From: DATBJJ01 sp036556425
GTDB lineage: Bacteria; Acidobacteriota; Vicinamibacteria; Vicinamibacterales; 2-12-FULL-66-21
Assembly (NCBI GenBank): GCA_036556425.1
Contig: DATBJJ010000141.1
Location: 65,138-129,137 of the forward strand
Reading direction: 5' to 3'
Length of the DNA stretch: 64,000 bases
Positions 1 through 7,515 of this stretch are shown here, piece after piece (position 1 is the stretch's first letter; every line of letters starts with the position of its first letter). Position numbers and translations under genes: made by a program. The notes beneath the pieces are model-generated. The model did no database searches. It saw only the letters and a list, made by a program, of their open reading frames with translations, and had not been told where the DNA came from.

Positions 1-53
1 ATCGATCGCACCCGCGCGGCGAGGCGGTCATGGTGTTGACGAGAAACCGGTAG
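1..53 (+). CDS. C-terminal end of an upstream gene (partial)
   Basis: An open frame enters from the left edge and ends at a TAG at 51-53; its last residues read RSHPRGEAVMVLTRNR. A short hydrophobic strand followed by basic residues is how many class I methyltransferases end, and the neighbours include many methyltransferases, but 16 residues cannot prove a family. The frame could also be a chance open stretch. The next gene starts 14 bases later on the same strand. Confidence 0.35.
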   Translation, partial: RSHPRGEAVMVLTRNR

Positions 54-56
54 ACT
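51..56 (+). promoter_or_regulatory. Possible -10 element (TAGACT) for the first GT4 gene
   Basis: TAGACT matches the -10 consensus at four of six positions and ends 11 bases before the GTG at 68. No purine-rich Shine-Dalgarno lies between. It matches the arrangement seen at other unit starts in this window (27708, 37516, 42469, 54458). It overlaps the stop codon of the preceding frame. A clear -35 is not visible. Confidence 0.3.
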
Positions 57-67
57 CAATCACGGTT

Positions 68-1525
68 GTGCCAGATCAGATCCACAAACTCGATCTCGAG
101 ACGACGGAGCGCGAGCTTGCGGACGCGCGGGAGGAGGCCCGGCGTCTCGCGCGCGAGCTGAACGGGATCTGCGTGGAGACCGAGGCGGCGCTGAACGATC
201 TCGATCGGCTCGTGGCGCGGTACCGCGAGGTGCAGCAGGATTCGGCCGCGACGCAGGCGAAGATCGCGGCAATCGGCGCGAGCAATAGTTGGCGCGCGAT
301 AGAAGCGTTGCGCCGGCTCAAGACGCGGTTGGGCCTGCGCGGGAGCGCGCGGGGGGGCGCATCGGCGCCGCGCGCGCGCGGGAAGATATCGAGATTCGTC
401 CGCACCGCGCCCCTCGGCGTCAACGTGTCCGGCTATCTCGACACGGAGAGCGGCATGGGTGAAGCGGCGCGGGCGAGCATCCGCTCCCTCGAAGCCGCCG
501 GCGTGCCGGTCGCGCTGAACAACGTCGCCTCGCGGCTGCGCAAGCTCGATGCGTCCTACGCGTCCGCCTTCATCGACGCGAATCCGCACCCATTCAATCT
601 CGTGCACCTCAACGCGGACAACATGGGGTGGTTCTCGGAGGGCCGCGGCAACGCGTACTTCCGCGATCGCTACACGATCGGCTACTGGTTCTGGGAGCTT
701 GCCGACTTTCGCGAAGAATGGGTCCCGTTCTTCGGATACGTCGACGAGGTCTGGGCGGCGAGCGAGTTCGTTCGTGAGTCGTACGCGAAGTGGTCGCCCG
801 TCCCCGTCGTGCGGATGCCGCTGCCGGTCGTGCTGCCGCCGGTCCCGCCGCTCGGCCGCACGCACTTCGGTCTGCCGGACGATGCGACCGTGTTCTTGTA
901 CATCTTCGACGTGTCCAGTCAGATGGAACGCAAGAACCCGCTCGGCGCGATCGAGGCGTTTCGGCGCGCGTCGTTCGAACGAGGCGGCGCGGTCCTCGCG
1001 TTGAAGTTCACGAACGCCGAATACGATCGCACCGCCGTCCGTCGTCTTCACGAGCACGCCGACGGCCTCGACGTCCGATTTCTCGACGGTTACATGGATC
1101 GCGCGGAGCTCTGCGCGCTGATCGATGCCGCCGACTGCTACGTCTCGCCCCACCGCTCCGAGGGCTTTGGCTTGACGATGCTCGAAGCGATGCGGCTGGG
1201 GAAACCCGTGATTGCGACGGCGTACTCGGGGAACCTGGACTTCATGACGCCGGACAACAGCTTCGCCGTCGGTCATCGGCTCGTGGCCCTCGAGCACGAC
1301 TACGGTCCCTACATGCGCGGCGCGCGGTGGGCCGATCCGGATCTCGACGAGGTCGCGCGATTCATGCGGCTCGTCGCGGACTATCCGGACGAAGGGCGCG
1401 CGCGCGGCGCCGTCGCGCGCGAGCAGGTGCTGCGCGAGCGCGATCCCGCGGTCACGGGCGCGGTCGTGCGGCAGCGCCTCGAGGCGATCCGATCCGCGTC
1501 TGATCCGCGAGATCCGCGTCGATGA
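68..1525 (+). CDS. GT4-family glycosyltransferase with N-terminal coiled coil
   Basis: A 485-residue cytoplasmic glycosyltransferase of GT-B fold that would move a sugar from a nucleotide donor to a growing glycan. Residues about 10-70 are a charged heptad-rich coiled coil (ELADAREEARRLARELN). The catalytic part begins near residue 118 (GVNVSGYLDTESGMGEAAR). The C-terminal Rossmann half holds the donor-site EX7E motif in HRSEGFGLTMLEAM (residues about 360-375), followed by GKPVIATAYSGN. The start is GTG; no better in-frame start precedes the coil. The stop overlaps the next ATG (ATGA, 1522-1525), so the two are coupled. The catalytic part is paralogous to the middle domain of the triple-domain protein at 9844-13473 (shared GYWFWE, ERKNPLG, HRSEG). 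Donor and acceptor are unknown. Confidence 0.9.
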   Translation: MPDQIHKLDLETTERELADAREEARRLARELNGICVETEAALNDLDRLVARYREVQQDSAATQAKIAAIGASNSWRAIEALRRLKTRLGLRGSARGGASAPRARGKISRFVRTAPLGVNVSGYLDTESGMGEAARASIRSLEAAGVPVALNNVASRLRKLDASYASAFIDANPHPFNLVHLNADNMGWFSEGRGNAYFRDRYTIGYWFWELADFREEWVPFFGYVDEVWAASEFVRESYAKWSPVPVVRMPLPVVLPPVPPLGRTHFGLPDDATVFLYIFDVSSQMERKNPLGAIEAFRRASFERGGAVLALKFTNAEYDRTAVRRLHEHADGLDVRFLDGYMDRAELCALIDAADCYVSPHRSEGFGLTMLEAMRLGKPVIATAYSGNLDFMTPDNSFAVGHRLVALEHDYGPYMRGARWADPDLDEVARFMRLVADYPDEGRARGAVAREQVLRERDPAVTGAVVRQRLEAIRSASDPRDPRR

Positions 1526-4104
1526 ACCGTGAGACCGGCGAGGCGCTCGCGCGTGCTGAGGCGCTGCGGCTGCGGTTGCGCGAGTCGCTCAAGGAAGCGC
1601 GGCGCGCGCTGACGAGCGCCGAGGAAGCCAACCAACAACTCCATCGCGAGCTGAACCGCATGACGGCGTCGGGCGGCCGCCGGCTGCTCGTCGGCGCCAG
1701 GACCGCCGCGACGCGCGCGACGCGCGCGGTCCGTCATCCGCTCTGGACGACCGGCACGGTCGTGCGCGGGCTCGCGTCGTCGCGCGGTCCCGCGACCGCG
1801 CGGCGCGCGCTCGAGTATCTCGTCCGCCGAACGTTTCCGCTCAGACTCTCCGCGCCGGCGCGACGGTGGGCCGAAGGGCCGGACGAGTCGATCGCGATCC
1901 GCTGGGTTGGCCCGATCAACCTGCGCCACACGGTGCGCGAGGCGCTCCTGTGCCATCCGCCGGCCGGCGTCGAGTATCGCGCGCGCGTGCCGCCCGGATC
2001 CCGCTTCGCGTGCGACTGCGCGTTGTCGCCGCAAGTGTGGCAGGACCACCCGCCGGCGGTCGAGTTCACAGTGGCGGTTGCCGTCCCCGCCGGCGAATGG
2101 CAGCGGGAGGTCACGATCAGAATCGATCCCGGATCGCGATGGACGGATCGGCGATGGCATCAGATTGCGATCGATCTGCCACCGACTCGGGAAGCATCGA
2201 TCGATGCGATCGTGTCGCTGTCGACGAAAGTGGACTCAGCGGCGAGCGTCGGCAACGCGTGGGCGATCTTCGGCGAGCCGCGGTTCGAGTGGCGCAGGAG
2301 TCAGGCGGAGGTGCGCCGATCGATCGCCACGTTCGCGCGGCGCATCAAGAGCGACGGCGTCCAGAATTCCCTCGAGCTCCTTCGGAGCGCCGGCATCGCA
2401 TCGCAAGACGCGGAGGCGTATCCGCGCTGGGTCTCGCGCAACACGCGCACCGCGGCGGAGCTCGAGCAGCTCGCAGCCGAAGTCGCGGCGCTTCCCTATC
2501 AACCGCTGATCAGCATCGTCACGCCGGTCTACAACACAGATCCGCAGTGGCTGCGCGCGTGCATCGAGTCGGTCAAGCGCCAAGCGTACAAGAACTGGGA
2601 GCTGTGTCTCTGCGACGACGCGTCGGCGACGCCCGCAACGATCGAGGTGTTGAGGGATTACGAATCGGATCCGCGGATTCGCGTGCGATATCTCTCGGTG
2701 AACGGCGGCATCTCGGCTGCGTCGAACGCCGCGCTGGAGCTCGCGCGCGGCGAGTTCGTCGCGCTGCTCGATCATGACGACGAGCTCGCGCCCGACGCGC
2801 TCGCGGAGGTCGTCAAGCACCTGAACGCGCATGCCGATGCGCACGTGATCTACTCGGACGAGGACAAGCTCGATCTGCAAGGCGTCCGGTGCGACGCGTA
2901 CTTCAAGCCGGACTGGTCGCACGATCACTTCCTGACGTGCATGTACGTCTGCCACCTGATGGTGCTGCGGCGCACCCTTGTGGACGAGGCCGGCGGATTC
3001 CGAACGGGCTATGAAGGCGCGCAGGATTACGATCTGCTGCTGCGCGTTCTCGATCGCCTTGGCGATCGCACCGACAAGATCCATCACATCCCGCGCATCC
3101 TGTACCACTGGCGAAAGCTTCCGGGATCCACGGCCAGCGCGGGCGCAGCAAAACCCTGGGCGCTCGACGCCGGACGCCGCGCGCTCGAGGACTACGTCAA
3201 GCGGAACCGCGTCGACGCGGAAGTGCTGCCCGGCGGCGCGCCAGGACTCTATCGCGTGCGCCGGCGCATCCGCGGCAGACCGCTCGTGTCGATCGTGATT
3301 CCGACCGCGGGAAAGCTTCGCGGCGACGGCCGCGACGTGCTCGCGCAAGCGATTCGAAGCGTCGTTCAGCACACGACCTACGACCACTACGAGCTGATCG
3401 TCGTGCTGAGCGGCGGCGGCGATCACGATCTCCCCTCGTCTTCTTATCGCGCGCTCGAAGGCACGCGACATCAAGTCCTCAAGCTCGAGAGGCTCGGCTT
3501 GTTCAATTTCTCCGCGAGCATCAACGCCGGCGCTGCCGCCGCGTCCGGCGAGCACCTGCTGCTCTTCAACGACGACCTCGAGGCGATCGCGCCGGACTGG
3601 TTGACGTCGATGCTCGAGCTGTCGCAGGAAGATGCCATCGGCGCCGTGGCCCCAAAGCTGCTGTATCCCGACGGACGCCTTCAGCACATCGGCATCGTCC
3701 TCGGCGTCGCCGGCGTGGCCGCGCACGCGTTTCATCAACATCCGGGCGTGTCGCCGGGCTACGGCGGCAGCGCGATGATTGTCCGCAACTACTCGGCCGT
3801 CACCGCGGCGTGCCTCATGTCGAGGCGCGGCGTGTTCGAGGAAGTCGGCCGCTTCGACGAGCGATTTCCGATCGATTTCAACGACATCGACTATTGCCTG
3901 CGCGTCAGGCGCGCGGGCTATCGCGTCGTGTACACGCCGTGGGCGCAGCTCCACCATCACGAGTCGGCCAGCTTCGGCGTCCGCCGCCAGGACTTCACGG
4001 TGCTGAGCGAAATGCGCCGGCGGTGGGCGGACGTGATCGACAACGATCCGTACTACAATCCGAATCTCACGCGGGACTTCCCTGACTACCGCATCGATGC
4101 CTGA
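1522..4104 (+). CDS. Bi-domain GT2 glycosyltransferase with N-terminal beta-rich domain
   Basis: An 860-residue protein with two GT-A (GT2) domains in tandem. Domain 1 starts near residue 330 (PLISIVTPVYNTD) and has the metal/nucleotide motif DHDDE. Domain 2 starts near residue 587 (PLVSIVIPTAG) with FNDDLE and, later, the acceptor-side FNDIDYCLRVRRAGYR. Residues 1-40 are coiled coil, like the preceding gene. Residues about 115-260 look like a beta-sandwich (alternating hydrophobic strands, WHQIAIDL) that may bind carbohydrate; that is inference. Tandem GT2 proteins of this type add two sugars or work processively. Start ATG 1522 overlaps the previous stop, and the stop overlaps the next gene by 8 bp. 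Confidence 0.9.
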   Translation: MNRETGEALARAEALRLRLRESLKEARRALTSAEEANQQLHRELNRMTASGGRRLLVGARTAATRATRAVRHPLWTTGTVVRGLASSRGPATARRALEYLVRRTFPLRLSAPARRWAEGPDESIAIRWVGPINLRHTVREALLCHPPAGVEYRARVPPGSRFACDCALSPQVWQDHPPAVEFTVAVAVPAGEWQREVTIRIDPGSRWTDRRWHQIAIDLPPTREASIDAIVSLSTKVDSAASVGNAWAIFGEPRFEWRRSQAEVRRSIATFARRIKSDGVQNSLELLRSAGIASQDAEAYPRWVSRNTRTAAELEQLAAEVAALPYQPLISIVTPVYNTDPQWLRACIESVKRQAYKNWELCLCDDASATPATIEVLRDYESDPRIRVRYLSVNGGISAASNAALELARGEFVALLDHDDELAPDALAEVVKHLNAHADAHVIYSDEDKLDLQGVRCDAYFKPDWSHDHFLTCMYVCHLMVLRRTLVDEAGGFRTGYEGAQDYDLLLRVLDRLGDRTDKIHHIPRILYHWRKLPGSTASAGAAKPWALDAGRRALEDYVKRNRVDAEVLPGGAPGLYRVRRRIRGRPLVSIVIPTAGKLRGDGRDVLAQAIRSVVQHTTYDHYELIVVLSGGGDHDLPSSSYRALEGTRHQVLKLERLGLFNFSASINAGAAAASGEHLLLFNDDLEAIAPDWLTSMLELSQEDAIGAVAPKLLYPDGRLQHIGIVLGVAGVAAHAFHQHPGVSPGYGGSAMIVRNYSAVTAACLMSRRGVFEEVGRFDERFPIDFNDIDYCLRVRRAGYRVVYTPWAQLHHHESASFGVRRQDFTVLSEMRRRWADVIDNDPYYNPNLTRDFPDYRIDA

Positions 4105-6601
4105 GTCGAGTCCAGACGCTCCCCGTTCAGGGGCGCGCCGATTGACGCTGTCCGCGTGGGCGTTTGCGATCCTCGTCGCCGCGCCGCTCGTCGCCGCCGC
4201 GATTGCGAGCGTGCAGCAATTCCAGCCGGACGGATCGGTGCTCGAAGTGGAGATGCGCCCGACCGGCGGCACCGCCGCGCAGCTGTTCTGGACGTCCACG
4301 TGGGCGTTCAGCGAGCAGGAGTCGGCCGTCGTTCCGCTGCACCAGCGTCCGGGTGAATTCGAGAGGATCCGATTTCCGCTGCCCGCGCGCCCGCTCGAGT
4401 TCATCCGCTTCGACGCGCTCAACGGGCCCGGCGAAGTGCTCATCCGGCGGATGAGCGTCCTCGATCGCAACGGCAACACGATCCGCACGATCGATCCCAT
4501 CCTCATGATGGCGCTGCACCAAATCGACGGGATCACGCCGGCCGGCGATGCCGTGCGTGTGGTGACGACGAAAGACGCCAACGATCCGATGCTGCTCCTC
4601 CGGAGCAATTGGCTCGCCGCGATCCCGCGCTGGTACAGCGTCACGTTCGTCACGAAGTGGTCGCTGGCCTGGGTCGCGCTCGCCTGCCTCGCGCTCGTCG
4701 TCACGGGGCTGGCGCTCGTCGGCCGCGATCTTCGCCGCGGGGCCTTCACGCGGCGCGATGCGCTCTGGCTTGGCGCGCTCTTTCTCGTGGCGCTCGCCGC
4801 GCGGCTCGCGCTCGTCGATCGCTATCCGATGCCGGTGCCGTTCTGGGATCAATGGGACGGCGAAGCGGCAAGCCTCTACCTGCCGTTCGTGAACGACGGC
4901 CTCACCTGGCACCAGATGTTCACGCTGCACAACGAGCACCGCATCTTCTTCACCCGCGTCCTCGCGCTGACGCTCCTCGCGCTCAACGGGCAGTGGGATC
5001 CGCAAGTGCAGATCGTCGCCAACGCGGTTCTGCATTCGACGACCGGGGTGATGTTCGCCGCGATGATCTGGATGGCCGCCGTGCGCCGATGGCTGCCCGC
5101 GATCGTCGTCACGATCGCGCTCGTGTTCGCGCCGCCGTTCGCGCTCGAGAACACGCTCGCCGGATTTCAATCCGCGTTCTATTTCCTCATGCTGTTCTCC
5201 GGCTTCGCGCTGTGGCTGATGGGCACGCATCGCGTCGGCACGCGCGCGTGGTTCTTCGGGTGGTTCTGCGCGTTTTGCGCGATCTTCACGGTCGCGGGCG
5301 GCATCCTGACGGTTGCCGCGATCGGCTGCCTCGTCGTGCTGAAGACGATCAACCACCCCAAGGAGTGGCGATCGGCGCTCGTGAACATCGCGGCGCTCGC
5401 GGCCGTCGCGGCGGTGAGTTACGCGGCACTGTCGCCGCCGCTGCCGTATCACGCGTACCTCAAAGCGGGCACGTGGCTCGCCTTCAAAGTCTCGTTCGCG
5501 AGAAACCTCGCCTTTCCCTGGATCGAATCGCCGCGCGCGTCGGTGCTCCTCTGGATTCCGCTGATGATCGTCGCGGGGATGGTGGTCGTGCGGCGGCTGC
5601 GATCGACGCCGCTCGAACAGTTGTCGCTCGCGCTCGGCGCGTGGGTGGCGATCCAGTGCGCGGCGCTCGCGTACTCGCGCGGCGTCGGCGGCACCGTGCC
5701 GGCCTCGCGCTATCTCGACATGCTCTGCTTCGGGTTCGTCGTGAATACCATGGCACTCCTCGCAATCGCCGCGTCGCGCGAGTCGCGCCAGTGGAAGGTT
5801 GCCGGCACGCTCGCGATCGCGATCTGGATCGCCATCGGCGCCGCGGGCATCAACGGCGTGACCCGATCGATTCTCGCCAAGGACGGACGCGATCGACGTC
5901 TGTGGTCGCAGGAATACGTCCGCAACGTGCGCCACTTCGTGATGAGCGGCGATCTGGCGACGCTCGCCGAGAAACGTGGACCGCAGGAGGTCCCGTACTT
6001 CAGCCCGTCGATGCTCGCGGGCTGGCTCATGCATCCGTACGTCCGTCATATCCTCCCTGCCGCGATCCGGCGGCCGATCGAGCTGCGCGCGCGGCCGGGC
6101 ACGGAGGAGACGTTCGTGCAGACCGCATCGCCGAAGGATCTCGTGCCGGTCTGGGATTCCTACGGCGCCGGGCGCGCGAAGGCGCGCGGACGGTTCGAGA
6201 GCGAACCGACGGGCTGCTCCGAATACGGCCGCATACGCTTCGAGGTCGCGGGCGCGTCGCGCGCGTCTGGCATGCGGCTCGCGTTGAAGGACACCGTCAC
6301 GGGCCGCGAGACGGTCGTGCGTCCGCCGATGGGCATCGGTCCGGGCTGGGCCGGTGTCAGCGTTCCCTGTCCCTCCAACAGCTTCACCGTGGTCGCCACG
6401 GACGACTCCCCGACCGCGTGGATGGCGTTCCGGCAGCCGGCGGAGATCGGATGGCTCTCGGCGATGGCGGAATCGGCCATTCAACGTTGGCGCGTGATGG
6501 CGATCGCGGCGGCGCTCGTCGGACTCGTCGCGGTCGCCGCGAGCGTGCGAACGCGATCGGCCGCCGCGATCGAGCACGCGCGGCCGGCGGGCAACGTCTG
6601 A
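4097..6601 (+). CDS. Large membrane GT-C-like protein with two extracytoplasmic domains
   Basis: An 834-residue polytopic protein. A first membrane segment (residues about 17-35) is followed by a beta-rich soluble part (about 40-170), then some ten hydrophobic helices (about 195-560), a second soluble part (about 620-795) and a last helix near 805-825. The first outside loop after the helix near 225-245 contains FWDQWDGE, an acidic motif placed like the catalytic Asp/Glu of polyprenyl-phosphate-dependent GT-C enzymes. The role would be transfer of a lipid-linked sugar on the outer face of the membrane. The precise family is not certain; a structural role is possible. It overlaps both neighbours (8 bp upstream, TGATG downstream), so it belongs to the same operon. 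Confidence 0.75.
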   Translation: MPESSPDAPRSGARRLTLSAWAFAILVAAPLVAAAIASVQQFQPDGSVLEVEMRPTGGTAAQLFWTSTWAFSEQESAVVPLHQRPGEFERIRFPLPARPLEFIRFDALNGPGEVLIRRMSVLDRNGNTIRTIDPILMMALHQIDGITPAGDAVRVVTTKDANDPMLLLRSNWLAAIPRWYSVTFVTKWSLAWVALACLALVVTGLALVGRDLRRGAFTRRDALWLGALFLVALAARLALVDRYPMPVPFWDQWDGEAASLYLPFVNDGLTWHQMFTLHNEHRIFFTRVLALTLLALNGQWDPQVQIVANAVLHSTTGVMFAAMIWMAAVRRWLPAIVVTIALVFAPPFALENTLAGFQSAFYFLMLFSGFALWLMGTHRVGTRAWFFGWFCAFCAIFTVAGGILTVAAIGCLVVLKTINHPKEWRSALVNIAALAAVAAVSYAALSPPLPYHAYLKAGTWLAFKVSFARNLAFPWIESPRASVLLWIPLMIVAGMVVVRRLRSTPLEQLSLALGAWVAIQCAALAYSRGVGGTVPASRYLDMLCFGFVVNTMALLAIAASRESRQWKVAGTLAIAIWIAIGAAGINGVTRSILAKDGRDRRLWSQEYVRNVRHFVMSGDLATLAEKRGPQEVPYFSPSMLAGWLMHPYVRHILPAAIRRPIELRARPGTEETFVQTASPKDLVPVWDSYGAGRAKARGRFESEPTGCSEYGRIRFEVAGASRASGMRLALKDTVTGRETVVRPPMGIGPGWAGVSVPCPSNSFTVVATDDSPTAWMAFRQPAEIGWLSAMAESAIQRWRVMAIAAALVGLVAVAASVRTRSAAAIEHARPAGNV

Positions 6602-7515
6602 TGCCGGTCTGGCCTCCTCTGCAGGACGACGGCACGGCGGTGCCGTGCGCGATCTGCGGCGGCACCGAGAGCGCGCGCCTCTTCGACAAAATGGGATATG
6701 CGATCGCTCGCTGCGTGCGATGCGGACTGGTCTACGCCAACCCGCGCGCGCCGCACGAGAAGATCCTCGCGCGCTACAGCCGAGACTACTTCTGGAAGGA
6801 GTATCTGCCTTCGCTCGGCGTGACCGACGGACGCTTCGACCTGGAGCACTTCGATCGGCGGCACAGCGCGATGCTGGCGATGATGGCGGGCGCGACCAGC
6901 GGGCGCCGCCTGCTCGAGGTCGGATGCGGCGCGGGGTTCTTCCTGAAGGCGGCGGAGCGCGCCGGCTGGCGCGTGCAAGGGATCGAGCTCTCCGACGAGG
7001 CGGCGCGCTTCGCGATCGATCGGCTGCAGCTTCCCATCCGGCGCGAGCGCGCCGAGTCCGCCCCGATTCCTCCCGCGTCGTTCGACGTCGCCGCGATGTT
7101 CGACGTCATCGAGCATCTGTTCGATCCCGCGGCGGTCGTCGCCGCGATCTCGCGCGCGCTGGTGCCCGGCGGCACGCTCGTGATCAGCACGCCGAACTTC
7201 GAGTCGATCAGCCGGTTCGCCCTCGGCCTCGATTGGGCGGTGCTCAGCCCGCTGGAGCACGTGTATTACTTCACCGAAGACAGTCTGCGGCGGTTGTTGT
7301 CGGCCGCGGGATTCGCCGACGTGCGGTACATCCGGCGGCACGCCGCGTGGGGACCTCAGGAAACGATCAACTTCCGCTACACGCACGAGCCAGCCGGCTG
7401 GCGCGCGCGCGCCACCGAGGTCGTCGTCCGCGCCGGCGGCCTTTCGCTCGCGCGCCTGATCCAGCGAGCCGGCCGCCAGGACGCGCTGCTGTGCTTCGCG
7501 CGGAAGGCGTCATGA
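6601..7515 (+). CDS. SAM-dependent methyltransferase with N-terminal zinc ribbon
   Basis: A 304-residue protein. Residues 16-45 carry two Cys pairs (CAICGG and CVRCGL) typical of the zinc ribbon that precedes many sugar/glycan methyltransferases. The class I Rossmann domain follows: motif I LLEVGCGAGFFLK near residue 102, acidic residue after strand 2 in GIELSDEA, motif II-like FDVAAMFDVIEHL near 162, and LVPGGTLVISTPN near 190. The ATG overlaps the upstream stop as TGATG. Placed between a GT-C-like and a YfhO gene, it probably methylates a glycan intermediate; the methyl-accepting atom is not predictable from sequence. Confidence 0.88.
   Translation: MPVWPPLQDDGTAVPCAICGGTESARLFDKMGYAIARCVRCGLVYANPRAPHEKILARYSRDYFWKEYLPSLGVTDGRFDLEHFDRRHSAMLAMMAGATSGRRLLEVGCGAGFFLKAAERAGWRVQGIELSDEAARFAIDRLQLPIRRERAESAPIPPASFDVAAMFDVIEHLFDPAAVVAAISRALVPGGTLVISTPNFESISRFALGLDWAVLSPLEHVYYFTEDSLRRLLSAAGFADVRYIRRHAAWGPQETINFRYTHEPAGWRARATEVVVRAGGLSLARLIQRAGRQDALLCFARKAS

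Noticed and set aside
2236..4749. Long antisense open frame (837 residues) and similar ones at 4127-6577, 11458-13530, 20562-22715 and 28396-31056
   Set aside because: They lie opposite well-supported genes, are Arg/Ala/Asp-rich with no recognisable motifs or hydrophobic segments, and result from the GC-rich third codon positions.
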